From positions 361,433 to 425,432 of the forward strand of contig JACVCC010000004.1 of NCBI GenBank assembly GCA_016742215.1: DNA of 64,000 nt, read 5' to 3'. Of the stretch, positions 30,811-42,074 are shown one piece after another. Position 1 is the stretch's first letter. Every line of letters begins with the position of its first letter. The notes under the pieces are model-generated. The model saw nothing but the letters and a program-made list of their open reading frames with translations. It was not told the origin of the DNA and made no database searches. The position numbers were made by a program, and so were the translations under genes. Source of the stretch: Brevundimonas sp. GTDB lineage: Bacteria; Pseudomonadota; Alphaproteobacteria; Caulobacterales; Caulobacteraceae.

Positions 30811-30831
30811 GTGATGTTATACTATATCGGC
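30811..30831. promoter_or_regulatory. Possible Zur-like palindrome / -10 region
   Basis: GATGTTATACTATATC matches the left half and core of the proteobacterial Zur consensus (ATGTTATAnTATAACAT), but the right half diverges. The minus-strand TATAGTATAAC could equally be a -10 region for the TonB receptor. It lies in a 36-base gap between two divergent starts. Confidence 0.35.
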
Positions 30832-30844
30832 TAGACGCTCCCAC

Positions 30845-32017
30845 ATGTCGCTGTCAACCGCCTTGCCTGCCCCCGCCTCGCCGTCGCTCCCCTCGCCCCG
30901 CATTCCGTCGATCGACGCGCTTCGCGGGCTGGTGATCCTGCTGATGCTGGTCGACCACGCGCGGGAGTTCTTCTTCATCCACGCCCAGGTGCCGGACCCG
31001 ATGGATGTGGCGACGACCTCGCCGGCCCTGTTCTTCACCCGCCTCGCCGCCCACTTGTGCGCCCCGGTCTTCGTCGCCCTGACCGGCCTGGGCGCCTGGC
31101 TCTATGCGTCGAAGAAGGGCGGAACGGCGGCCGCGTCGGGCTTCCTGTTCAAGCGCGGCCTGTTCCTCGTCTTCCTCGAGCTGACCGTCGTGAACTTCGC
31201 CTGGAATTTCGACGTCCTGCCGCCGACGATCTTCCTGCAGGTGATCTGGGCGATCGGCCTGTCGATGATCGTGCTGTCAGCCCTCGTCTGGCTGCCGCGC
31301 CCCGCCCTGATCGCGGTCGGTCTGATCATCGTGCTGGGCCACAACCTGCTGACGCCCGTCACCATTCCCGAGGGCCAGCCCGGCCACGCGATCTGGGCCG
31401 TCCTGCATGATCGCGGCTTCATCCAGATGCCGTGGGGCGGACAGGTGCGGACCTCCTACCCCCTGCTGCCGTGGATCGGCATCGCCGCGCTCGGCTATGC
31501 GGTCGGGCCATGGTTCAAGGCGCCGGCCGCGCGCCGCCTGCGCGACCTGACGATCCTCGGCCTGTCGATGCTCGCCCTGTTCGCCGTCCTGCGCGCCATC
31601 AACATCTATGGCGAGCCCCTGCCGTGGTCGGTCTATCCGACCCCGCTGCAGACGGTGATGAGCGTCTTCAACCTGACCAAATATCCGCCGTCGGCCGACT
31701 TCATCCTGCTGACGCTCGGCGTCGGGACCCTGCTGCTGGCCGCCTTCGAGGTGATCTGGCCGCGCCTGATCCGCCTGCTCGCCGTCTACGGCGGCGCGCC
31801 CCTGTTCTTCTACCTGATCCACCTCTACGGCCTGCATCTGGCCGCCCGCGCCTGTCTGGCGATCTTCGGCGCCAATCAGGGCGAGGTCTTCGGCGTCCCC
31901 AACGTCGGCTGGGTCTGGGCCATCGCCGTGCTCGCCGCCATCCCCAGCTGGTTCGCCTGCCGCTGGTTCGCCGGCGTCAAACGCCGCAGCGGCCAGTGGT
32001 GGATGAAGTACCTCTGA
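30845..32017 (+). CDS. DUF1624/HGSNAT-like membrane protein
   Basis: A 390-residue integral membrane protein. It starts with the typical IDALRGLVILLMLVDHAREF, then has about ten helices, including APVFVALTGLGAWLYA and the C-terminal GGAPLFFYLIHLYGLHLAAR with conserved His residues. Family relatives include heparan-alpha-glucosaminide N-acetyltransferase and DUF1624 proteins, so acyl transfer to a glycan is possible but unproven. The start lies 36 bases from the divergent TonB receptor start and lacks a Shine-Dalgarno site. Confidence 0.82.
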   Translation: MSLSTALPAPASPSLPSPRIPSIDALRGLVILLMLVDHAREFFFIHAQVPDPMDVATTSPALFFTRLAAHLCAPVFVALTGLGAWLYASKKGGTAAASGFLFKRGLFLVFLELTVVNFAWNFDVLPPTIFLQVIWAIGLSMIVLSALVWLPRPALIAVGLIIVLGHNLLTPVTIPEGQPGHAIWAVLHDRGFIQMPWGGQVRTSYPLLPWIGIAALGYAVGPWFKAPAARRLRDLTILGLSMLALFAVLRAINIYGEPLPWSVYPTPLQTVMSVFNLTKYPPSADFILLTLGVGTLLLAAFEVIWPRLIRLLAVYGGAPLFFYLIHLYGLHLAARACLAIFGANQGEVFGVPNVGWVWAIAVLAAIPSWFACRWFAGVKRRSGQWWMKYL

Positions 32018-32075
32018 CGTCCGGCTGAGCGATTCCCGTTCCAGCGCGTTTATCCGCGTCGCTGGAGGAGTCGCG

Positions 32076-34616
32076 GTGCGCGGAGAGCTGGAGACCTACA
32101 AGGCCAAACGGAATTTCGGGGTCACCCCCGAGCCGAAGGGCCGCAAGGCGCGCGGCCGTCGCAAGAGCCTGACCTATCTGATCCAGCGCCACGCGGCGAC
32201 GAGGCTGCACTACGACTTCCGCATCGAGGCGGACGGGGTGCTGAAGTCCTGGGCGGTGACCAAGGCCCCCTCGCGCGACCCGGCCGTGAAGCGGCTGGCG
32301 GTGGAGGTCGAGGATCACCCGCTGGACTATGGCGCCTTCGAGGGGACCATCCCGTCGGGCAACTACGGCGCCGGCACGGTGCAGATGTGGGATCGCGGCA
32401 CCTGGGAGCCGCAGAATCCCGACACGCTCGAGGCCGACTTCCGCAAGGGCTCGGTGAAGATGATCCTCCACGGCGAGCGGCTCGAGGGCGGCTGGGCGCT
32501 GGTCCGGCTGAAGGGCGATCGCGGCAAGCCGTCGAAGCGCAACAACTGGCTGCTGATCAAGGAGAAGGACGCCTTCGCCGTCCCGGGCGAGGGCGACGCC
32601 AATATGGAGATCGACGCCTCGGTCGCCACCGGCCGGTCGCTGGCCGAGATCGCCGACGGCCGCAGGCAGTGGACGTCCTCGAAGCCCGTCGCAAAGGCGG
32701 GGCCGAAGAAGCCGAAGGTCCAGCCCCGCGAGGCGGCGGTCAAGAAGCCCGCCGCCTTCACCCCCATCCAGCTGTGCAAGGTCGCCGACCATCCGCCGCG
32801 CGGCGCCGGCTGGGCGCACGAGATCAAGTTCGACGGCTATCGCGTCCAGATCGCCACCGGTGGCGGCAAGGCCCGGCTCTACACCCGGCGCGGCCACGAC
32901 TGGTCGGCCAAGTTTCCCGAGGTCGTCGCCGACGCCGCCCGCTGGCCCGACGGCGTGGTCGACGGCGAGCTCTGCGCCCTGGACGCCGACCACATGCCGG
33001 ACTTCTCGGCCCTGCAGGCGGCCATCTCGGACGGGAAGACCGGCAAGCTGGTCTTCTTCGCCTTCGACCTGCTGTCGGAGGGCCTCGACGACCTGCGCAA
33101 ACTGCCGCTGGCCGTCCGCAAGGCTCGGCTACAGGCCCATCTCGATCGGATCCCGAAAGCCGCCGGCAAGCGCATCCGCTACGTCGACCATTTCGCCACA
33201 TCCGGCACGGCCATTCTTGAGAGCGCCTGCCGGATGGATCTGGAAGGCGTCATCTCCAAGAAGCTGGACGCTCCGTACACGGCCGGTCGCTCATCTACCT
33301 GGCTGAAGTCGAAGTGCCGGGGCCGCGACGAGGTGGTGATCGGCGGCTGGTCGTCCGAAGGCCGGACCCGCTTCCGCTCCCTGCTGGTCGGGGTGCGCGA
33401 GAAGGACGGGCTGCGTTATCTCGGCCGCGTCGGGACCGGCTACGCCCAGCCCCTGCTGAAGACCCTTCTGCCGGCGCTGAAGTCCGCTGCCGCCGACACC
33501 TCCCCGTTCGCCGGCAAGTCCGCCCCACGCGGCGGCAAGGATATCCACTGGCTGAAGCCCGTGCTGGTCGCCGAGCTGGAGCACGGCGGCTACACCGAAT
33601 CCGGCTCCCTGCGGCAGGCGGCGTTCAAGGGGCTGCGCGACGACAAGACGGCGAGCGAGGTCACCGACGCCCCGATCCCGCCGGTCGAACCGTCCTCGAA
33701 GGCCACGACGGGCAAGGCCCGCACCGTCGTGGCGGACGTCGCGATCTCCAGCCCCGACAAGATCCTGTGGCCCGCCACCGACGGCCGCGACGCGGTCACC
33801 AAGGCCGACCTCGCCCGCTACTACGAGCGCGTCGCCGAACGCATGCTGGAACATGTCGCCGACCGCCCCATCTCCATCGTCCGGGCCCCCGACGGCATCG
33901 ACGGCCAGCGCTTCTTCCAGCGCCACGCCATGCCCGGCTCAAACCCGCGCCTGAAGCTGATCGATGTGAAGGAGCGCAAGCCCTATGTCGGCGTCGAGGA
34001 CGTCGGCGGCCTCGTCGCCCTCGCCCAGGCCGGCGGGCTGGAGCTGCATCCGTGGGGCTGCCGTCCCGGCGACCCGGAAACGCCCGATCAGGTCACTTTC
34101 GACCTCGATCCCGATGAGGGTCTGGACTTCGCCGACGTCATGGCGGCCGCGAAGACGGTGAAGACGAAGCTGGAGGACCTGGGCCTGACGCCCTTCGTGA
34201 AGACCACCGGCGGCAAGGGGTTGCATGTGGTCGTCCCCGTCCGCTCGGATGGTCGCAGCCGGGTGGAGTGGGATCAGTGCAAGGCTTTCGCAAAAGCCGT
34301 GGCCGAGGCGCTGAAGGCCGACGATCCGGATCGCTTCACCACCACCCTGGCCAAGAAGGCGCGGGGCGGGAAGATCTTCATCGACTATCTACGCAATGGC
34401 CGGATGGCGACCGCCGTCGCCCCATGGTCGCCCCGGGCGCGGCCCGGCGCCACCATCGCCCTGCCGCTGAACTGGAGCCAGGTCCGCAAGGGTCTGGACC
34501 CGCGCGCCTTCACCATCGCCGAGGCCGCGGCCCTGCTGAAGAAGCCGGATCCCTGGGCCGACTTCCGGAAGGCCGAGGCCAGCCTCAGGCCGGCCCTGAA
34601 AGCGATGAAGCTCTAG
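32076..34616 (+). CDS. ligD: DNA ligase D (NHEJ)
   Basis: Multifunctional end-joining enzyme, 846 residues, with domain order phosphoesterase, ligase, polymerase. The PE domain (about 30-190) has HAATRLHYDFRIEADGVLKSW and GNYGAGTVQMWDRG. The ligase lysine is in EIKFDGYR (Lys251), with later LEGVISKK and WLKSKC motifs. The primase-type polymerase starts at SPDKILWPA (about 558) with FQRHAMPG and catalytic Asp residues in TFDLDPDEG. The GTG start is preceded by GGAGGA. Its stop shares the CTAG bases with the stop of the convergent ku gene. It works with Ku to repair breaks, mainly in non-growing cells. Confidence 0.96.
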   Translation: MRGELETYKAKRNFGVTPEPKGRKARGRRKSLTYLIQRHAATRLHYDFRIEADGVLKSWAVTKAPSRDPAVKRLAVEVEDHPLDYGAFEGTIPSGNYGAGTVQMWDRGTWEPQNPDTLEADFRKGSVKMILHGERLEGGWALVRLKGDRGKPSKRNNWLLIKEKDAFAVPGEGDANMEIDASVATGRSLAEIADGRRQWTSSKPVAKAGPKKPKVQPREAAVKKPAAFTPIQLCKVADHPPRGAGWAHEIKFDGYRVQIATGGGKARLYTRRGHDWSAKFPEVVADAARWPDGVVDGELCALDADHMPDFSALQAAISDGKTGKLVFFAFDLLSEGLDDLRKLPLAVRKARLQAHLDRIPKAAGKRIRYVDHFATSGTAILESACRMDLEGVISKKLDAPYTAGRSSTWLKSKCRGRDEVVIGGWSSEGRTRFRSLLVGVREKDGLRYLGRVGTGYAQPLLKTLLPALKSAAADTSPFAGKSAPRGGKDIHWLKPVLVAELEHGGYTESGSLRQAAFKGLRDDKTASEVTDAPIPPVEPSSKATTGKARTVVADVAISSPDKILWPATDGRDAVTKADLARYYERVAERMLEHVADRPISIVRAPDGIDGQRFFQRHAMPGSNPRLKLIDVKERKPYVGVEDVGGLVALAQAGGLELHPWGCRPGDPETPDQVTFDLDPDEGLDFADVMAAAKTVKTKLEDLGLTPFVKTTGGKGLHVVVPVRSDGRSRVEWDQCKAFAKAVAEALKADDPDRFTTTLAKKARGGKIFIDYLRNGRMATAVAPWSPRARPGATIALPLNWSQVRKGLDPRAFTIAEAAALLKKPDPWADFRKAEASLRPALKAMKL

Positions 34617-35497
34617 GCCGCCTTCTTCTTCGCCGCGGTCTTGCGCGCAGGCGCCTTCTTCGCCGCAGGCTTCTTCGCCGGCGCAGCCTTCTTGCCCGCC
34701 GTCGTCTTGCGGGCGCCCGTCGCCGATCCCTTCAGACTGCTGCGCAGGGCGGCCATCAGATCGATGACATTGGTGTCCTCCGGCTCGGGCGCCTCGACCA
34801 GGCCCTTGCCGCCCTTCTGCTTGGACTTGATCAGCGCCTTCAGCGCCTCGTCGTAACGGTCGCGGAATTTCGACGCGTCGAACTTCGAATCCTTCTGGCC
34901 GATGATCTTTTCGGCGATCTCGACCATCTCGCGGTCGGCCTTCACTGCCGGGATGTCGTCGAAATAGTCGTCGGCCTGACGCACTTCGTCCCAGGCCCGC
35001 AGGGAGTAGGCGATCAGCCCCTTGCCGCAGACTTCCAGCGCCAGCTGACGCTCCCGGCCCCGGATCACCACCGAGCCGATCGCCGTCTTGCCCGTCTCCT
35101 TCATCGCTTCGCGAATGACGGCGAAGGCCTCGGCCCCCACCCCCTTCTCCGGGACCAGATAGAAGGGGCTGTCATAGTAGCGCCGGTCGATGTCGTCGGC
35201 GTCCACGAACTGCTGGATGTCGATGGTCCGGGTCGCGTCGAGCTTCACCTTCTCGAAGTCGGCGTCGTCCATCAGGACGTACTCGTCCTTCGACACCTCA
35301 TATCCCTTCACCAGATCCGACCGCTCCACCGGCCCGGAATCCGGATCCGTCGGCACCATGCGGATGCGGTTGTTCGTGTCCGGATTGATCAGGTGGAAGC
35401 TGACGTGCGCCGACGACGACGTCGCCGTGAACATGGCCACCGGGCAGGTGACCAGCGACAGCTTCAGATGTCCTTGCCATGTCGGCCGCGCGACCAT
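34613..35497 (-). CDS. ku: Ku protein (NHEJ end-binding)
   Basis: A 294-residue bacterial Ku homodimer subunit that encircles DNA ends and recruits LigD. It begins VARPTWQGHLKLSLVTCPVA, a conserved start, with the DNA-ring core including RSDLVKGYEVSKDEYV and PFYLVPEKG. The C-terminus is a Lys/Ala/Pro-rich tail (from about residue 255), of the type that aids DNA binding and LigD contact. AGAGGAACG is the ribosome site for the ATG at 35497. Convergent with ligD; the two stops overlap. Confidence 0.95.
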   Translation of the reverse strand: MVARPTWQGHLKLSLVTCPVAMFTATSSSAHVSFHLINPDTNNRIRMVPTDPDSGPVERSDLVKGYEVSKDEYVLMDDADFEKVKLDATRTIDIQQFVDADDIDRRYYDSPFYLVPEKGVGAEAFAVIREAMKETGKTAIGSVVIRGRERQLALEVCGKGLIAYSLRAWDEVRQADDYFDDIPAVKADREMVEIAEKIIGQKDSKFDASKFRDRYDEALKALIKSKQKGGKGLVEAPEPEDTNVIDLMAALRSSLKGSATGARKTTAGKKAAPAKKPAAKKAPARKTAAKKKAA

Positions 35498-35558
35498 CGT
35501 TCCTCTCCGCATCAGATCGCGGAGTCGAACGCGGGGGCAGCGGCGCGGTTCAACGCAC

Positions 35559-35593
35559 AAAAAAGGCGCCCCGGTTTCCCGGGACGCCCTCTT
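35559..35593 (-). terminator. Strong terminator of the groESL operon
   Basis: On the minus strand GGCGTCCCGG, a short loop, CCGGGGCGCC then six T. It begins about 30 bases after the groEL stop. Confidence 0.85.
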
Positions 35594-35624
35594 CTGTTTC
35601 AGCGTGTCGACTGAACGGCGGACC

Positions 35625-37390
<1,766 letters not shown>

Positions 37391-37393
<3 letters not shown>

Positions 37394-37678
37394 GGACAGG
37401 ACGCCCAGGACGTCCGATTCCTTCATGATGATCAGGTCGTCGCCGTCGATCTTGACCTCGGTGCCCGACCATTTGCCGAACAGGATGCGGTCGCCCGCCT
37501 TCAGCTCCAGGGCGTTGACCTTGCCCTGATCGTCACGGGCGCCCGGGCCCACGGCGACGACTTCGCCTTCCTGCGGCTTTTCCTTGGCCGTGTCCGGGAT
37601 GATGATCCCGCCCTTGGTCTTGGATTCCTCTTCCACGCGCTTCACGAGCACGCGATCGCCGAGCGGACGAAACGCCAT
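37391..37678 (-). CDS. groES: Co-chaperonin GroES (Hsp10)
   Basis: A 95-residue lid subunit of the chaperonin. It starts [16 protein letters not shown], with the mobile loop [12 protein letters not shown] that contacts GroEL, then [20 protein letters not shown] at the end. First gene of the operon; GGGAGA lies before the ATG. A CIRCE-like operator lies ~50 bases upstream, so repression by HrcA is likely. Confidence 0.97.
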
Positions 37679-37726
37679 TGGATGTCTCCCTTGATATCTC
37701 TTCAGCGCCCGGGCCAGACCACCGTT

Positions 37727-37753
37727 TTGGCAGCCGCCATGCCCGAGTGCTAA
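37727..37753 (-). promoter_or_regulatory. CIRCE-like HrcA operator
   Basis: TTGGCAGCC, nine bases, GAGTGCTAA. The consensus is TTAGCACTC-N9-GAGTGCTAA: one half is perfect, the other matches 6 of 9. The spacing is exact and it lies upstream of groES. Confidence 0.8.
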
Positions 37754-37763
37754 CGCGCCCGGC

Positions 37764-37792
37764 AGGTAAGTGGCGCGTGAGGACTCGTCAAG
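37764..37792 (-). promoter_or_regulatory. Possible groESL promoter
   Basis: On the minus strand CTTGACG is followed, after about 14 bases, by CCACTTACCT, just upstream of the CIRCE-like site. The -35 part fits sigma-32 or housekeeping promoters; the -10 part is weak. Confidence 0.4.
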
Positions 37793-37820
37793 CGATGCGT
37801 AGAGCAGATTTTTCGGGGCG

Positions 37821-39257
37821 TCAGTCCGCCGCGGCCGACACGGCCCAGGCCGCCTCGACCTGACGGCCGAACAGGGGACCGGCGCCCCGCACCCGATTGC
37901 GCCAGTCGCGGCCGCGCACATCCTGCCCCAGCAGTTCGTTCAGCCCGGCGCGCACCCGCACCAGCGCCTCGTCCGGCCGGTCGCGGGCGACGAGGAAGGC
38001 GGCATAGTGCTCGGTCGTCGCCAGGGTGTCCGCATGGGCCGGCGGCAGGCGCGAGCCGGCGATCGTCGCGGCGCGCCGGTACAGGGCCTCCGCCTCGGCG
38101 TCCCTGCCCAGCCGCGCCAGCACCAGGGCATAGCCGTCCAGCGTCTCCAGCAGGTCGGGACTGTCGGCCCCGATGCCGGCCTCCAGCGTGGCCAGACCCT
38201 CACGGAACGGCGCCTCCGCCTCGGCCCATTTCTGCTGGTCGGCCAGGGCATAGCCGAGGTTCGCTCGCGCCACGCCGGTGAAGGGATGGGTCGGACCCAC
38301 GATCTGCAGCGCCAGATCCAGCGCCTGCCGGAACGGCGCCTCCGCCTTCTCGCCCTGCCCGGTGATGTGCAGGAACCAGCCGTAGTTGGTCAGGCACTGG
38401 GCGAGCAGCACCGGGTCATCGGCCTGCTGCGCGATCGCGACCGCGCGCACGTAAAGAGGCTCGGCCTGGTATGCCCTTCCCGTCCGGCGCAGGGAGTTGG
38501 CGAGGTTCGACAGCACGATGGCGACGTGGAAGTCGTCGGGCCCGTACAGCACCTCGTACATGCCCAGCACCTGCCGGTAGAAGGGATCGGCCTCGGCATG
38601 GCGGCCCTGGGCGGTCAGGGCGTTGGCGACCAGATTGGCGCTGTCGGCGGTCTTCTCGTGCACGGCCCCGAACAGGGCCTGACGACGCACGAGGCTGTCG
38701 CGCGCCGCCGCCTCGGCCTCGGTGTTGCGCCCCAGCGCGTCCAGCACCCGCGCCTCGTCATAGATCAGGGTGGCGACCTCTGCAGGCAGGGGGTCCGGTG
38801 CGCCTTCGAGCAGGCTCCGTGCCCGTCGCAGGTCCGTCAGCGCGGGCTCGTACTCGCCCGCCTCGTACCGGACCCGTCCCCGCGTCGACAGCGCCAGACC
38901 CACGACGGGCGCATCCGGCCCTTCTGCGTCAATGATGACCTTCAGGGCCGCATCCGCCGCCGCGCGGGCGCCGGGCACGTCGCCGGCATTGTTCCGCGTC
39001 TCCGCCAGACGGATCAGGTTCATCGACACCGTCCTGGCCGGCCCGCCATCCTGAAGGATGGCCGCGACCGGATCACTGTCGGCCGAGATGCGAACGTCGC
39101 CACGCATCTCGCCCTGCCGGGGCGCGGGCGGTGGAACAGCCGCCGGCGGAGGCGGTGGAGGCGGGGGCGGAGGCGGGGGTGCGACCTGCGCCAGCGCGCC
39201 GGACGCCGAGGCCAGCAGGAAGCCGACCACCAGAAGGATCTTCAAACCCGTTCGCAC
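37821..39257 (-). CDS. Exported TPR protein with a 12-proline linker
   Basis: About 478 residues from the GTG at 39257 (an ATG at 39314 is the longest option). A signal peptide ([17 protein letters not shown]) is followed by a linker of 12 prolines. The rest is tetratricopeptide repeats of the TPR_12 type, e.g. [35 protein letters not shown] and [17 protein letters not shown]. It is probably a periplasmic scaffold or assembly factor; the partner is unknown. The GTG start is preferred because AGGGTGG lies upstream and it makes a compact signal peptide. It lies upstream of groES on the same strand but has its own spacing. Confidence 0.82.
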   Translation of the reverse strand: MRTGLKILLVVGFLLASASGALAQVAPPPPPPPPPPPPAAVPPPAPRQGEMRGDVRISADSDPVAAILQDGGPARTVSMNLIRLAETRNNAGDVPGARAAADAALKVIIDAEGPDAPVVGLALSTRGRVRYEAGEYEPALTDLRRARSLLEGAPDPLPAEVATLIYDEARVLDALGRNTEAEAAARDSLVRRQALFGAVHEKTADSANLVANALTAQGRHAEADPFYRQVLGMYEVLYGPDDFHVAIVLSNLANSLRRTGRAYQAEPLYVRAVAIAQQADDPVLLAQCLTNYGWFLHITGQGEKAEAPFRQALDLALQIVGPTHPFTGVARANLGYALADQQKWAEAEAPFREGLATLEAGIGADSPDLLETLDGYALVLARLGRDAEAEALYRRAATIAGSRLPPAHADTLATTEHYAAFLVARDRPDEALVRVRAGLNELLGQDVRGRDWRNRVRGAGPLFGRQVEAAWAVSAAAD

Positions 39258-39419
39258 GCGACCACCCTCGCTGAACCGCGTTCTCAGGAAGCCGCATTGG
39301 AAGCGCCCTGACAAGATGAACCGTGACTGAACAGCACATCCCCGACCCGTTCAGGCCTGACAGTTCATGACAGGGACAAGCCCGGCGCTCCCCCGCCGGC
39401 CAGACCGAAAGGAACGACC

Positions 39420-39842
39420 ATGAAGACGCTCTCGAAGTTCGCCATCGCTGCTCCGGCCGTGGCCGGCGCCATGGCCGTCAGCCTCATCGCCGCCGCCCCG
39501 GCCCAGGCCCAGAGCCGCGACCGCGACGACAGCAGCCGCAACGCCGTCATCGGCGCCGTGGTCGGCGGCCTCGCCGGCGCGGCCCTCGGCAACGGCGACG
39601 GCACCTATATTGTCGGCGGCGCTCTCGCCGGCGCGGCGCTCGGCGCTAGCGCCAGCAGCAGCCGCGGCGACGACTGCAGCTACTACCGCGGCGGCCGCTG
39701 CTACCGGAACCAGGGCCACTGGGAACGCGAGCACGGCATCAACAGCCGCGACCCGCGTTGGGAACAGCGTCAGGATCGCCGCGAATGGCGCCGCGACCGC
39801 CGCGACGAACGCCGCGACTACCGTTACGACCGTCGCTGGTAA
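39420..39842 (+). CDS. Exported glycine-zipper protein, Arg-rich tail
   Basis: A 140-residue protein. The signal peptide (LIAAAPAQAQ) leads to a glycine-zipper segment (GAVVGGLAGAALGNGDGTYIV), a short two-Cys loop (DDCSYYRGGRCYRNQG) and a very basic and acidic tail dense in Arg, Asp and Tyr (EWRRDRRDERRDYRYDRRW). It resembles the RcnB/glycine-zipper small envelope proteins of alphaproteobacteria; the role is unknown. GAAAGGA precedes the ATG. It has its own terminator. Confidence 0.8.
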   Translation: MKTLSKFAIAAPAVAGAMAVSLIAAAPAQAQSRDRDDSSRNAVIGAVVGGLAGAALGNGDGTYIVGGALAGAALGASASSSRGDDCSYYRGGRCYRNQGHWEREHGINSRDPRWEQRQDRREWRRDRRDERRDYRYDRRW

Positions 39843-39895
39843 TCTGAACACCCTTCATCCGGCCGCGTGAGTTCTGGTCGGATGCGTGGGCGAGG

Positions 39896-39927
39896 AAGGC
39901 GGGCTCCGGCAATGGGGCCCGCCTTTT
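39896..39927 (+). terminator. Intrinsic terminator after the glycine-zipper gene
   Basis: AAGGCGGGC, a short loop, GCCCGCCTTTTT. Confidence 0.85.
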
Positions 39928-40002
39928 TCATGGGCGCCGAAGGGTCATCATGGAGTACGGCGGCGTTGCCGGTCTCCATCATCGTCTGGCATCCTTTGCC
40001 GG

Positions 40003-40308
40003 ATGAGGACTTTCGTCGCCGTTTCAGTTGCAGCCTTGGCGCTCGCCGCCTGCGCCACCCGGCATCCGCTCCTGTCGATCTACCCCGAGCTTCGCGCCGT
40101 GCCGGAAGACGCGTGGTGTGAAGCACGGGGCGGACTCTCAAGGGGAATCCCCGATATCGCTGAAGACGGTTCGACCCGGATCAAGGTCGTCGGTTGCGAC
40201 ATCCTCCCTCACACCTCCACCGACGATCAACGGCGAAGCATTCGGGATTGGCTCGCCAGAGCCCGCGCAAAGGCTGGGCTGACGACGTCTGCAAATGGTG
40301 CGACCTGA
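40003..40308 (+). CDS. Small lipoprotein, unknown
   Basis: A 101-residue protein from the ATG at 40003 (MRTFVAVSVAALALAAC), with lipobox LAAC. The mature part (RHPLLSIYPELRAVPEDAWCEARGG...) is not one I recognise. It contains two further Cys. Its 3' end is 26 bases from the convergent pgi. GCCGG is the only weak ribosome signal. Confidence 0.65.
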   Translation: MRTFVAVSVAALALAACATRHPLLSIYPELRAVPEDAWCEARGGLSRGIPDIAEDGSTRIKVVGCDILPHTSTDDQRRSIRDWLARARAKAGLTTSANGAT

Positions 40309-40334
40309 CGCTCGCGCCGCGGCCGCCTGACGAT

Positions 40335-41960
40335 CTACACCATCAGCCGCTTCATCAGCTCCGCCGTCGAGGGATCCAGACCCTCGCCCGGCTCTCCGGC
40401 CTCAACGTCCTTCAGGATGGCCTTCGCCAGCACCTTGCCCAGCTCGACGCCCCACTGGTCGAAGCTGTTGATGTCCCACACCACGCCTTCCACGAAGGTC
40501 TTGTGCTCATAGAGCGCCAGCAGGGCGCCGACGGCCTCGGGACTCAGGGCGTCCATCAGGATGGTGGTCGAGGGCCGGTCGCCCGGGAAGGTCTTGTGCG
40601 GCGCCAGCCGGTCGGCCTCGGCATCCGACGCGCCCGCCGCGATCAGCTCGGCCCGCGCCTCCTTCTCCGACTTGCCGACCATCAGGGCCTGGGCCTGGGC
40701 CAGGGCGTTGGACCACAGCGGCGCATCGCCCTCGCGGTCGTCCACGGCGGCGTCGGAAGTGTGACCCACGACCACGAACTCGGCCGGAACCACCGTCGGC
40801 CCCTGATGGATCTGCTGGAAGAAGGCGTGCTGGCCGTTGGTGCCCGGCTCGCCGAACACGATCGGACCGGTGGCGGTGTCGACGGGCGAGCCGTCGCGCT
40901 TCACCCGCTTGCCGTTCGATTCCATCTCCAGCTGTTGCAGGAAGGCCGGCAGGCGGCGCAGGCCGTGGGCATAGGGCGCCACGGTGCGCGCGTTCCGGCC
41001 CATGCCCTCGACGTTATAGATCTGCGCCAGCGCCAGCAGCACCGGGGCGTTCTTCTCCAGATCCGCCGTCAGGAAATGCTCGTCCATGGCCCGGGCGCCG
41101 TCCAGCACGCGCTCGAACACGTCCCAGCCCAGCGCCACGGCGACCGACAGGCTGACCGACGACCACAGGGAATAACGGCCGCCGACCCAGTCGCGGAAGC
41201 CGAACGTCCGGCCACAGCCCCAGGCCTCCGCCTTGTCCGGCGCGGCGGTCACGCCCACCAGATGGCGCGGCAGCCGCCTGGCCGACAGCGATTCCGCCAG
41301 CCAGGCCTTGGCCAGCTCGGCATTGGCCAGTGTCTCCTGCGTGGTGAAGGTCTTGGACACGACCACGACCAGCGTCGTCTCCGGGTCCAGACCGCTCAGC
41401 GCCTCCGCCATCTCGCGCGGATCGATGTTGGCGACGAAGCGCAGGTCGATGGTCGGCTCCAGCGGGCGCAGGGCGTCCCACAGCAGGCGCGGCCCCAGAT
41501 CCGAGCCGCCGATGCCGATGTGGACGATGGCCGTGAACGGCTGGCGCGCCCCGCCGGTCTCGGCGCCCGAGCCGATGTCGGTGGCGAAGCGGGCGATGGC
41601 GTCGCGGGTGGCGGTCACCTCCTTCGACACGGGTTCGTCCAGGGCGCGGAAGTCGGCGTCGTCGGCGGCGCGCAGGGCCGGGTGCAGCACCGCGCGGCCC
41701 TCGGTATTGTTCACCACCTCCCCGCCGAACAGGGCCGCGCGACGGCCCTCGACGTCGCAGGTCCGCGCCAGATCCAGCGCCGCCTCGAACCCCTCGGCGC
41801 TCCACGACTGTTTCGACAGGTCCAGATAGAGCCCGGCAGCCTCCACCCCCATCCGCTCGATCCGGCCGGGATCGGTGGCGAACTGATGGACGATGCGCGA
41901 GCTCGAATCCTTGCGCGCGACGGCGCGAAGCATGTCCAGGGCCTGGGAGCGGGCGGTCAT
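40335..41960 (-). CDS. pgi: Glucose-6-phosphate isomerase
   Basis: Interconverts glucose-6-phosphate and fructose-6-phosphate. 541 residues. Signatures are GIGGSDLGPRLL for sugar-phosphate binding, VVVSKTFTTQETLANA and QQIHQGPTVVPAEF with the catalytic His, then SFDQWGVELGKVLAK near the end. Complete. It stands alone, with no other glycolysis or Entner-Doudoroff genes near. Confidence 0.97.
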   Translation of the reverse strand: MTARSQALDMLRAVARKDSSSRIVHQFATDPGRIERMGVEAAGLYLDLSKQSWSAEGFEAALDLARTCDVEGRRAALFGGEVVNNTEGRAVLHPALRAADDADFRALDEPVSKEVTATRDAIARFATDIGSGAETGGARQPFTAIVHIGIGGSDLGPRLLWDALRPLEPTIDLRFVANIDPREMAEALSGLDPETTLVVVVSKTFTTQETLANAELAKAWLAESLSARRLPRHLVGVTAAPDKAEAWGCGRTFGFRDWVGGRYSLWSSVSLSVAVALGWDVFERVLDGARAMDEHFLTADLEKNAPVLLALAQIYNVEGMGRNARTVAPYAHGLRRLPAFLQQLEMESNGKRVKRDGSPVDTATGPIVFGEPGTNGQHAFFQQIHQGPTVVPAEFVVVGHTSDAAVDDREGDAPLWSNALAQAQALMVGKSEKEARAELIAAGASDAEADRLAPHKTFPGDRPSTTILMDALSPEAVGALLALYEHKTFVEGVVWDINSFDQWGVELGKVLAKAILKDVEAGEPGEGLDPSTAELMKRLMV

Positions 41961-42074
41961 GGGCGGGTCTCGAACAGCCGGAGGGTAAACCCTCGTTTAC
42001 GGGTCGGGCGTAAGCCGGTTCAACGTCGAATGCACGATTCGGCCCAAACAATTGGTTCGCCCGAGAGGTTTTCC

